Positions 1 through 6,251 of a stretch of 12,019 nt of DNA are shown one piece after another. The DNA lies in the NCBI GenBank assembly GCA_009668925.1, contig SBEK01000131.1:1-12019 (forward strand). The letters are read 5' to 3'. Each line of letters begins with the position of its first letter. The first letter of the stretch is position 1. Below the pieces are notes generated by a model that saw only the letters and a list, made by a program, of their open reading frames with translations, was not told where the DNA came from and searched no databases. The translations under genes were made by a program, and so were the position numbers. Origin of the DNA: Deltaproteobacteria bacterium. Its GTDB lineage: Bacteria; Desulfobacterota; Syntrophia; Syntrophales; Smithellaceae.

Positions 1-521
1 TTTCTTTCCACCTTCAGCGGCTCATAAATCATTTTGTAGTAATTGATCCTCTTCAAAAACTCAGCCTTGGCTTTTTCGCAATCCAAGTGGCTGAACTCCG
101 GAAGTTTCGTTTTTTCCAGGATACTGAGCGGCAGAATGTCCTCGTCGTCATTTACGCATTCGATAAAGAGCAGCGGGTAGTCGCTGAGACAGTCCTCCAG
201 CATCTGCCGGCGGTCGCGCCCCGCATTGGTTGCGTCCAGAATGGCGACCTGTCCGGAATGGCGCAAATAGGCCTTGGCCCTTTCCATGTTCATCCGCGCG
301 AACTGTTTGCGCAGCTCCACGGCGGCTGGATTGTTGGGGGAATAAAACTCGGCCGAGGACGTTTCCGCAAGCGGCCGGTAAATCCGGCGCAGGTTGCCGT
401 TGTTGAAGATGCGCGTGGCAATATGATCTTTGCGGAAGGCTTCGCGCAGGCGCACGGCCAGCGTGGATTTTCCCCGGGCCGGCAATCCCATCAGGACAAT
501 ATATAATTTTTCATCGTTCAT
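1..521 (-). CDS. 6-phosphofructo-2-kinase-like P-loop kinase, 3' part cut off by the window edge
   Basis: The reading frame starts at ATG 521 (minus), stays open for 173 codons and leaves the window without a stop. The upstream bases read AAGGAC a few nt before ATG, an acceptable ribosome site. The protein follows the kinase half of eukaryotic PFKFB enzymes closely in order: Walker A GLPARGKST (residues 12-20), an IFNNGNLRR stretch (38-46), an F-Y-x-P-N-N segment (59-64), DATN (96-99) followed by RDRRQM, FIECVNDD (119-126), an acidic and Glu/Lys segment (136-142), and LKRINYYKMIYEPL (156-169). In the family this domain makes fructose 2,6-bisphosphate from fructose 6-phosphate and ATP. Whether a histidine-phosphatase (bisphosphatase) domain follows cannot be seen. 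It lies 12 bp behind the flavoprotein gene and is probably co-transcribed with it. The domain call is strong; the exact substrate in a bacterium is inferred, and another small-molecule or nucleic-acid kinase of the same fold remains possible. Confidence 0.85.
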   Translation of the reverse strand, partial: MNDEKLYIVLMGLPARGKSTLAVRLREAFRKDHIATRIFNNGNLRRIYRPLAETSSAEFYSPNNPAAVELRKQFARMNMERAKAYLRHSGQVAILDATNAGRDRRQMLEDCLSDYPLLFIECVNDDEDILPLSILEKTKLPEFSHLDCEKAKAEFLKRINYYKMIYEPLKVER

Positions 522-533
522 GAAGTCCTTACT

Positions 534-1103
534 TTATCGGACCATTTTGCGGCCGATATCGAAGGCCCGCTCCAGAAGTTCCCGGTCTCCGGCCGCGGGC
601 TTTTCGGCGCTCTCGGTATGAACAATCCTGCCCACAACATCCATGCCCAGGCCGCTTCCGGTCATTCCGGCAAGATAATTAAGGGATTTTGTGTATTGTC
701 CGGGATCGGGGGCGCCCTGAGACGTGATGAGCGCATAGGTTTTGCCCGCCGGCACCATCGGTTTGTAGCCGCCCTGGGGAAGATTGGCATAAAGCGAATA
801 GATGCGGTCGACGAAAAGTTTCATCTGCCCGGAAATGCGGTACATATAAATAGGACAGCCAATGATCATTCCGGTGCAGGTCTTGATCGCCTCCAGGTAG
901 AGGCTGAGCTCGTCTTGCGCACTGCAAAAACCGGGATTTTTCCGGCAGCCCAGGCACCCCAGACATCCCTTGAAGGTGATGTCGTGAAGCCGAATTTCCG
1001 ACGTTTCCGCACCTCTGGACCGCGCTCCCTCGAGCATGGACGCAACAAGAGCGGATGTGTTTCCCTTGGGACGCGGTGAACCGTTGAACGCTAGAATCTG
1101 CAT
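534..1103 (-). CDS. NAD(P)H-dependent FMN reductase / iron-sulfur flavoprotein family protein
   Basis: This 189-residue soluble protein has the flavodoxin-like fold of the NADPH-dependent FMN reductase superfamily. The N-terminus MQILAFNGSPRPKGNTSAL provides the FMN phosphate loop (residues 7-17), and GCPIYMYRISGQMK (82-95) is the second flavin-contacting segment typical of the family. Cysteines 47, 50, 53 and 60 form C-x2-C-x2-C-x6-C, which fits the compact cluster motif of archaeal/anaerobe iron-sulfur flavoproteins (Isf), so it may carry a 4Fe-4S cluster beside FMN. The family moves electrons between ferredoxin-like carriers and oxidants such as O2, peroxide or quinones; the physiological partner here is unknown. 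The start is supported by AAGGAGG seven bases upstream. A repeat arm (1113-1138) lies immediately upstream of the ribosome site, so the transcription start probably lies in or above the repeat. It leads a leftward pair with the PFK-2-like gene. Confidence 0.85.
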   Translation of the reverse strand: MQILAFNGSPRPKGNTSALVASMLEGARSRGAETSEIRLHDITFKGCLGCLGCRKNPGFCSAQDELSLYLEAIKTCTGMIIGCPIYMYRISGQMKLFVDRIYSLYANLPQGGYKPMVPAGKTYALITSQGAPDPGQYTKSLNYLAGMTGSGLGMDVVGRIVHTESAEKPAAGDRELLERAFDIGRKMVR

Positions 1104-1112
1104 GGAACCTCC

Positions 1113-1229
1113 TTAAATATAGGCTTTTAGACTGTAGGCTGTTAGCTTAAAAGGATGAAAGGATGGGCGCGCAGCGCCCCACGAAGTAACCTAATAGCCT
1201 AAAAACCTACAGTCTAAAAGCCTATTTAA
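1113..1229. repeat. Long inverted repeat with nested GC hairpin (possible MITE/REP-like element)
   Basis: The left arm (1113-1138) and right arm (1206-1229) are reverse complements sharing the core AGGCTTTTAGACTGTAGG; the only difference is a two-base AT insertion in the left arm. The 67-nt interior contains a further perfect stem, GGGCGC-GCA-GCGCCC (1165-1179). The arm sequence recurs in degenerate form in other gaps of this window. No open reading frame of note lies inside. It ends against the ribosome site of the leftward flavoprotein gene. Confidence 0.8.
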
Positions 1230-1460
1230 AGTCTTTTTACTCTGATCATAAAGACCAACCGGAATCTCCGGCTTCGAAGCCGGCCCATCGGGCAGGTCAT
1301 TCCCGTTTTTCACAGGCGCCTCGGGGGTCACTATTTTCCACTGTGCCACCCTTTCGGCAAATCCGCTGCCCGTAGGTTTGTAGCAAATAAAGGGCATTAC
1401 TTCAACACAACAAATTCCTTTGCCCCGCACGTCTTAGGCCGTGAGCCGCCGTGAAAAGAA
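1230..1460. other. Gene-free spacer with a 16-bp palindrome
   Basis: This part of the 510-bp gap between divergent genes holds no gene I can support. It contains the perfect palindrome CCGGCTTCGAAGCCGG (1268-1283). Just before it lies TGATCATAAAGACCAA (1243-1258), which reappears with one change as TGATCATAGAGACCAA near 5273-5288. A minus-strand frame of 79 codons (1191-1430) crosses most of the spacer but has no ribosome site and ends inside the repeat arm, so it is not called as a gene. The spacer may be a decayed mobile or repeat element. Confidence 0.5.
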
Positions 1461-1461
1461 G

Positions 1462-1505
1462 CCCGGCGCCGGGGAGAAAGGGGTTGACTTCCCCCGGCCT
1501 TTTTG
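1462..1505 (+). promoter_or_regulatory. GC-rich hairpin plus T run overlapping a TTGACT box upstream of gap
   Basis: CCCGGCGCCGGG (1462-1473) is a perfect 12-bp palindrome. Its right part, GCCGGGG (1468-1474), can instead pair with CCCCGGC (1492-1498), giving a seven-pair GC stem followed by CTTTTT, the form of a Rho-independent terminator or attenuator. The loop contains TTGACT (1484-1489), a plausible -35 box, with the AT-rich ATTAAT (1506-1511) 16 bp further on as a weak -10. No + strand gene lies upstream to be terminated. Either this is the gap promoter with a fortuitous stem, or an early terminator in the gap leader. Confidence 0.4.
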
Positions 1506-1613
1506 ATTAATCTTCTCATGTCCGTTATTCATACCATATTGCTTGCCCACGGATAACGACACTGCCGATCAAGTCAGTCCCCCAAAAAAGCAATCTGGTA
1601 AAAGGAGGAACTT

Positions 1614-2612
1614 ATGCCCGTCAGAGCTGCCATCAACGGTTTCGGGAGAATCGGCCGACTCGTCTATCGCGCCGGTTACCGGAATAAAGATATTGAATTT
1701 GTTGCCATCAATGATCTCGCCGACGCCAAAACAATGGCCCACCTGCTTAAATACGATTCCATTCACGGCACGCTGGATGCGGATGTAAAATCCGCACCCA
1801 ATAGAATCGTCGTGGACGGAAAAGAAATCAAGGCTTTTGCCGTCCGCGATCCGGAAACCCTGCCCTGGAGGGACCTGGGCATTGACGTCGTTCTGGAAAG
1901 CACGGGCCGGTTCACGGATCGCGCCTCGGCGGAAAAACACCTCCAGGCCGGCGCAAAAAAAGTGGTTGTCTCCGCGCCCGCCAAATCACCGGACGTCATC
2001 TTTGTTTTCGGCGTCAACGCCGAAGACTACGATAAAAGCAAACACCATATCATCTCCATGGGGTCCTGCACCACCAACTGTCTGGCGCCGATCGTCAAAA
2101 TCCTTCATGAGGAATTCGGCGTGGAACACGGCCTGATGACGACGATTCATTCCTATACCAACGATCAGGTGGTCATCGATGAAGCGCATAAGGATTTGCG
2201 CCGGGCGCGAGCTGCGGCGCTTTCCATGATTCCGACCACAACGGGCGCCGCCCGGGCCATTGCCGAAGTGATTCCCGAGATGAAAGGCAAGCTCGACGGC
2301 CTGGCCATCCGCGTCCCCACCCCCAATGTGTCCCTGGTTGATTTTGTGGCCACACTTTCGCGCGAAACGAGCAAGCAGGAGGTTAACAATAAACTTAAGG
2401 AATATTCGGAAAAGTCGCTCAAGGGCATTTTAATGTGCTCCGAGGAAGAGCTGGTCTCCAGAGATTTCAACGGCAATCCCCACTCGTCGATCGTGGATTT
2501 GCCCAATACAACCGTCATCGGCGGCAAAATGGTGAAAATACTTTCATGGTACGACAACGAATGGGGGTTTTCCAACCGTATGCTGGAGCTCCTGTTGTTC
2601 ATCATGAAATAA
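1614..2612 (+). CDS. gap: Glyceraldehyde-3-phosphate dehydrogenase, NAD-type (class I)
   Basis: This 332-residue protein is the usual length for the cytosolic tetramer that interconverts glyceraldehyde 3-phosphate and 1,3-bisphosphoglycerate. NGFGRIGR (8-15) is the dinucleotide-binding loop, and Asp34 in INDLAD sits at the end of the second strand, which in this family favours NAD over NADP. The active site is GSCTTNCLAP with catalytic Cys152, and His179 lies in TTIHSYT. The phosphate-binding segment TTTGAARA (208-215) and the C-terminal WYDNEWGFSNRM (312-323) are intact. The residues before the catalytic Cys read SMGSC rather than the common SNASC, a mild variant. AAAGGAGGA lies just before ATG and fixes the start. 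It is the first gene of gap-pgk-tpiA, with 25 bp to pgk. The enzyme can serve glycolysis or gluconeogenesis. Confidence 0.97.
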   Translation: MPVRAAINGFGRIGRLVYRAGYRNKDIEFVAINDLADAKTMAHLLKYDSIHGTLDADVKSAPNRIVVDGKEIKAFAVRDPETLPWRDLGIDVVLESTGRFTDRASAEKHLQAGAKKVVVSAPAKSPDVIFVFGVNAEDYDKSKHHIISMGSCTTNCLAPIVKILHEEFGVEHGLMTTIHSYTNDQVVIDEAHKDLRRARAAALSMIPTTTGAARAIAEVIPEMKGKLDGLAIRVPTPNVSLVDFVATLSRETSKQEVNNKLKEYSEKSLKGILMCSEEELVSRDFNGNPHSSIVDLPNTTVIGGKMVKILSWYDNEWGFSNRMLELLLFIMK

Positions 2613-2637
2613 AAATACACAATGAGAGGTCATTGAC

Positions 2638-3813
2638 ATGAAGTATTTGGATCAAATTGAGGTAAGCGGAAAGAAGGTGTTGGTGCGGGTGGATTTCAAC
2701 GTACCGATGGACAAGTCGGGCAAGGTTACGGACGACACGCGGGTAAAGGCCAGCCTGGCCACGATCAATTACATTCGGGAGAAGGGCGCCCGGGTGATCG
2801 TTACTTCCCATCTCGGCAGACCCAAAGGCAAGCCGGTCCCGGAATTTTCGCTGAGACCCGTGGCTCCGGTTCTAGCCGCGCTCTTAAAAAGAGACGTTCC
2901 CTTTATCGATGACTGCATCGGCGACAAGGCCGTGCAGGCCGTCGGGACGATGAAAGCGGGCGATGTGATTCTCCTGGAAAACCTCCGCTTTCATCCGGGC
3001 GAGGACAAGAACGATGACGCCTTTGCGCAGGAACTCGCCAAACTATGCGATGTCTATATCAACGACGCGTTTGCCGTGTCGCACCGCGCGGCGGCCTCGA
3101 ATACCGCCATCACCAAGTTTGTCTCCGTGTGCGCCGCGGGCTTTCTCTTAAAAAACGAAATCGAGTATTTCAACAAGGCGATGAAGAACCCCGCAAGGCC
3201 GCTCGTGGCCATTATCGGCGGAGCCAAAGTGTCCGACAAGATCAAGGTTCTCGAAAACGTTATTGACAATGTGGATCGCCTGGTCGTGGGCGGCGGCATG
3301 GCCTTCACGTTTTTAAAAGCCCAGGGATTCAACGTCGGGAAGTCGCTGTGTGAAGAGGATATGCTGGATCTGGCAAGAAAGATCATGGACAAGGCCAAAG
3401 CGAAAAACGTGCAGTTTCTTCTGCCCGGCGATGCGGTTATCGCGCAGGCCCCGGCGGCGGATGCGGAAACCAAAGTGGTGGACATCAAAAATATCCCCGA
3501 TGAATGGATGGGGCTCGATATCGGACCGGCAAGCATCGCCGCGTTTTCCGACGCCGTGAAGAGCGCCAAAACGATTGTCTGGAACGGCCCGCTGGGGATG
3601 TTTGAACTGGCGCCTTTTTCGGCCGGCACTTTCCGGCTGGTGGATGCGGCTGTTGCTTCGGGCGCGCTTACGATCGTCGGCGGCGGCGATACGGACACCG
3701 CCATCCACAAAACGGGCAAGAGCGACAAGATATCTTACATCTCCACCGGCGGCGGCGCTTTTCTGGAACTGCTGGAAGGCAAAACCCTGCCGGCAGTAGC
3801 CGCACTGGGTTAG
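2638..3813 (+). CDS. pgk: Phosphoglycerate kinase
   Basis: This 391-residue monomeric enzyme, of normal bacterial length, transfers phosphate between 1,3-bisphosphoglycerate and ADP. Visible family motifs are RVDFNVPMD (17-25), TR35-36, SHLGRP (57-62), ENLRF (114-118), INDAFAVSHR (141-150), GGAKVSDK (194-201), WNGPLGMFE (315-323), GGGDT (348-352) and the terminal GGGAFLELLEGK (371-382). INDAFAVSHR replaces the usual DAFGTAHR; the conserved His and Arg remain. GAGAGG precedes the start by eight bases. It sits 25 bp after gap and 15 bp before tpiA, so one transcript is likely. No frameshift or missing catalytic segment was seen. Confidence 0.97.
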   Translation: MKYLDQIEVSGKKVLVRVDFNVPMDKSGKVTDDTRVKASLATINYIREKGARVIVTSHLGRPKGKPVPEFSLRPVAPVLAALLKRDVPFIDDCIGDKAVQAVGTMKAGDVILLENLRFHPGEDKNDDAFAQELAKLCDVYINDAFAVSHRAAASNTAITKFVSVCAAGFLLKNEIEYFNKAMKNPARPLVAIIGGAKVSDKIKVLENVIDNVDRLVVGGGMAFTFLKAQGFNVGKSLCEEDMLDLARKIMDKAKAKNVQFLLPGDAVIAQAPAADAETKVVDIKNIPDEWMGLDIGPASIAAFSDAVKSAKTIVWNGPLGMFELAPFSAGTFRLVDAAVASGALTIVGGGDTDTAIHKTGKSDKISYISTGGGAFLELLEGKTLPAVAALG

Positions 3814-3828
3814 GATGGGGAGAACATC

Positions 3829-4584
3829 ATGAGAAACTGGATCGTCGCCGGCAACTGGAAAATGCACAATACGATCGGTGAATCCGTGGCGCTGGCCCGC
3901 GCGATCAGAGAGGGAACCGACACGCTCGGGAAAAACGGCGAAGTCATCGTGGCACCGCCTTTTACCGCACTGCAAAGCGTCGGAGAAGCCCTCAAGGGAT
4001 CGGCTGTGCGCCTTGCGGCGCAGAACATGTATCCGGAGGACAAGGGCGCCTATACGGGTGAAGTTTCTCCGGTGATGCTCAAAGACGCCGGATGCACGTG
4101 CGTGATTGTCGGCCACTCCGAACGCCGCAAGCACTTCAACGAAACCGATGAGCAGGTCAATCTGAAAATCCGCAAAGCCCTGTCCACGGGGCTTCGGCCG
4201 ATCGTCTGCGTCGGCGAAACGGATGGCGAGAGAAACAGCGGCGTCACCCAGGCCGTTGTGGGTCGCCAGGTGCGCAAAGCACTGGCCGGCATAGGCGTTG
4301 ATCAGATGGACCGGCTGGTCGTTGCGTATGAGCCGGTCTGGGCGATCGGCACGGGCAAGGTGGCGACGCCTCGGCAGGCCGACGACGTTCACGATTTCAT
4401 CCGCCGCCTGCTTGTCGAGATTTACGGATGCGCGGGCGCGGATGTCCGCATTCTTTACGGCGGCAGTGTTACAAAAGATAATATCGCCGAATTGATTGCC
4501 ATCGAAGACATTGACGGTGCGCTGGTCGGCGGCGCATCGCTTAAGCCGGATGCATTTCTGGGCATCATCGCCAAAATGCCGTAG
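3829..4584 (+). CDS. tpiA: Triosephosphate isomerase
   Basis: This 251-residue TIM-barrel protein interconverts dihydroxyacetone phosphate and glyceraldehyde 3-phosphate. The catalytic residues are all present: Asn9 and Lys11 in AGNWKM, His96 in VGHSERR, and Glu168 in AYEPVWAIGTG, which also contains the mobile loop 6. The phosphate-binding elements GGSV (211-214) and GGASL (234-238) close the barrel. GGGGAGA lies upstream of ATG and 15 bp separate it from pgk. It is the last gene of the triose operon. In many relatives a secG gene follows; here the next 169 bases hold only a hairpin and a repeat. Confidence 0.97.
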   Translation: MRNWIVAGNWKMHNTIGESVALARAIREGTDTLGKNGEVIVAPPFTALQSVGEALKGSAVRLAAQNMYPEDKGAYTGEVSPVMLKDAGCTCVIVGHSERRKHFNETDEQVNLKIRKALSTGLRPIVCVGETDGERNSGVTQAVVGRQVRKALAGIGVDQMDRLVVAYEPVWAIGTGKVATPRQADDVHDFIRRLLVEIYGCAGADVRILYGGSVTKDNIAELIAIEDIDGALVGGASLKPDAFLGIIAKMP

Positions 4585-4600
4585 AAGAAACAATATTGTC

Positions 4601-4633
4601 ATTGCCGGGCAGGCTCCCAACCTGCCCGGCAAT
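4601..4633. repeat. Perfect 13-bp stem-loop after tpiA (REP-like or 3' stabiliser)
   Basis: ATTGCCGGGCAGG (4601-4613) and its exact reverse complement (4621-4633) enclose the loop CTCCCAA, starting 16 bp after the tpiA stop. No T run follows, so it does not look like a classic intrinsic terminator. It may protect the 3' end of the gap-pgk-tpiA mRNA or be a copy of a dispersed palindrome. Confidence 0.75.
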
Positions 4634-4714
4634 CTGGATCCCGTGGGGAACGGATTCGGTAACCTGCAGGTCACAATAACCTAAAGGTCAAACGGTCTTT
4701 CCCTGTAATATTTT

Positions 4715-4745
4715 CTAACAGTCTACAGGCGAATAGCCTGCAGCC
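4715..4745. repeat. Repeat unit B with small hairpin, directly before the flavodoxin-like gene
   Basis: Read on the minus strand this segment contains CCTGTAGACTGTTAG, related to the arms of the 1113-1229 inverted repeat. An internal stem CAGGC-GAATA-GCCTG (4726-4740) is present. It ends eight bases before the ATG at 4754, leaving no room for a normal ribosome site between repeat and start. Confidence 0.55.
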
Positions 4746-4753
4746 TTTTCTTT

Positions 4754-5209
4754 ATGACCAAAATACTTATCGTTTATCATTCCCAGACCGGGCACACCAG
4801 GCAGATGGCCGAAGCCGTTTACGAAGGCGCGGCATCTATCGACGGCGTGGAAGTCTTGTTCAAGAAGGCGGCCGACGCGACGCTTGCCGATCTGCTGCAG
4901 TGCGACGGCCTGGCGGTCGGCACGCCGGAAAACTTCGGCACCATGTCCGGCATGCTCAAAGACTTTTTCGACCGCACTTACGGCGAAGCGCAGGATAAAG
5001 TATTCCGCAAGCCCTTCGTCGTCTTCATCAGCGCGGGCAATGACGGCACGGGCGCGCTGCGCGCCATCGAACGCATTGCGCTGGGCTACAAATTCAAAAC
5101 GGTTTTCCATCCCGTCATCGCCCAGGGAGAAATCACCGCGGAAATCCTCGACCAGTGCCGCGAGCTGGGTGCAACGCTCGCCGGCGGCTGCGCGATGGGA
5201 ATCTATTAA
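4754..5209 (+). CDS. Flavodoxin-like NAD(P)H-dependent oxidoreductase
   Basis: This 151-residue protein has the short flavodoxin fold. MTKILIVYHSQTGHTRQMAEA gives the first strand and the FMN phosphate loop (SQTGHT, 10-15). VGTPENFGTMSGMLKDFFDRTY (55-76) is the 50s loop that cradles the isoalloxazine ring in WrbA and related quinone reductases, and SAGNDGTGAL (93-102) is the third flavin contact. It is shorter than WrbA (about 200 residues), so it is called only at family level. It probably shuttles electrons as a flavodoxin or reduces quinones/flavins. No Shine-Dalgarno is visible before ATG; the upstream bases belong to a repeat unit and TTTTCTTT, and no in-frame upstream start exists nearby, so translation may be weak or leaderless-like. 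It stands alone and converges on the Usp gene. Confidence 0.8.
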   Translation: MTKILIVYHSQTGHTRQMAEAVYEGAASIDGVEVLFKKAADATLADLLQCDGLAVGTPENFGTMSGMLKDFFDRTYGEAQDKVFRKPFVVFISAGNDGTGALRAIERIALGYKFKTVFHPVIAQGEITAEILDQCRELGATLAGGCAMGIY

Positions 5210-5296
5210 CGACCTTTGGCAAGCAATATAATTGATCCAACCTTTACCCGCAAAACACGCCTATATTTTTGATGATCATAGAGACCAATGAACGAG

Positions 5297-5362
5297 ATGG
5301 CCACGCCTTCCAAGGGAAGGCTCGCCATGACAAACCGCAGGGTGCAGGGTCGGCTCGCCATG
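5297..5362. repeat. Stem-loop and 11-bp direct repeat between convergent genes
   Basis: ATGGC (5297-5301) and GCCTTCC (5305-5311) pair with GGAAGGC (5315-5321) and GCCAT (5324-5328), a 12-pair stem with one internal loop. GGCTCGCCATG occurs twice, at 5319-5329 and 5352-5362. The hairpin lies in the 180-bp gap between the convergent flavodoxin-like and Usp genes, where a bidirectional transcription end is expected, but no clear T run follows on either strand. Confidence 0.5.
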
Positions 5363-5389
5363 GCGCAAAGGCAATTGGGGCACAGTCTC

Positions 5390-6208
5390 CTAGGGCAGGA
5401 TAATCAGCGGCGTGCGGCCTTCATACACCAGTTCGCTGATCAGGAATTTTCGAAACATCTGGTCCACAAACAGCCTTGAACCTCTTTGAACCACGATGAA
5501 GTCATCCTTCTTCTGCGAAATCAGATTCTTCAGGCCGGCTGATTCAGCGTCTCCGCGGTAAAGCTCATACGAAGTGTCTCGCTTATCGGAATATAAGGCG
5601 GTTAATTCCTTCAAATATTTTTCGGTGGCCTCCCGATCATCGCCGGGAGCAATCAGTGAAAAGAAAGCGATGGTATGGATGTCTTCACCCGTGAATTTCA
5701 GGAATTTATTGAACTCAAATACATTGAGCGGAATGTTTTTCTGAACGGCGACATGAACAGACTCGGGCGTGCAGCAAATGGCATCCTGCGGCATGGCGAC
5801 AATCAGGTTGTCAACGCCGTCAATGATCTTTACCGCCTCACTCCCGACCAGCATTCTCTTTAATAACCCCGTCTTTTTTATACCCAGGAATACCAGATGA
5901 TTGTAGTGCGTCTGAAGCAATTGGCCAAGCAGCGCAACCAGAGGTTTTTCCGAAGCGATAAACTTGACGGATGTTCCTTCGGGCACAACGGTTTCAGCGA
6001 ACACTTTTAATTTGTTCACGGCGTCGCGGTTGGCGTCCATGGTCAGTTTTCTTCTGCTTTCGGTGGGGGTCATGGCCGGCAGCAAAACCGAGGTGTGATG
6101 AACCAGTACTAAATCAGCCTCCGCGCTTTTGCTCCAATTGTGGGCAAAGCGAAGAAGCCCATGGGAAGATTCCGAAAAATCAATGAGTACGATGAATCTG
6201 TTTTTCAT
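5390..6208 (-). CDS. Tandem universal stress protein (UspA family)
   Basis: This 272-residue cytosolic protein has two Usp units. Unit one (1-140) begins MKNRFIVLIDFSESSHGLLRF with the strand-1 Asp10 and ends with LGIKKTGLLKRMLVGSEAVKII. There G109 and G122-S123 keep the overall spacing of the Usp ATP-binding signature G-x2-G-x9-G-S, although the middle glycine is shifted. The segment VDNLIVAMP is the usual final strand. Unit two (about 148-272) keeps the fold pattern to the last strand (TPLIILP) but lacks the ATP signature, so it may be structural or regulatory. AAGGAAGG before ATG 6208 supports the start. It lies 43 bp behind the antiporter gene and probably shares its transcript. Usp domains often accompany ion transporters and are thought to sense ATP or stress; the specific role here is unproven. 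Confidence 0.85.
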   Translation of the reverse strand: MKNRFIVLIDFSESSHGLLRFAHNWSKSAEADLVLVHHTSVLLPAMTPTESRRKLTMDANRDAVNKLKVFAETVVPEGTSVKFIASEKPLVALLGQLLQTHYNHLVFLGIKKTGLLKRMLVGSEAVKIIDGVDNLIVAMPQDAICCTPESVHVAVQKNIPLNVFEFNKFLKFTGEDIHTIAFFSLIAPGDDREATEKYLKELTALYSDKRDTSYELYRGDAESAGLKNLISQKKDDFIVVQRGSRLFVDQMFRKFLISELVYEGRTPLIILP

Positions 6209-6251
6209 AGTCGCCTTCCTTTCACCCGGTCATGGTTGTCGGGGCTCCCCA

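Noticed and set aside
1191..1430. A 79-codon minus-strand frame in the gap upstream of gap
   Set aside because: There is no ribosome site, it ends inside the inverted-repeat arm, and no protein pattern is recognised. It was kept only as part of the spacer description.
4601..4633. Intrinsic terminator after tpiA
   Set aside because: The stem is strong, but no T run follows on the + strand, so it is listed as a stem-loop repeat instead.
3313..4674. A 453-codon open frame on the minus strand across pgk and tpiA
   Set aside because: It lies opposite two complete, motif-intact glycolytic genes, and its translation shows no recognisable fold. It is a high-GC antisense shadow.
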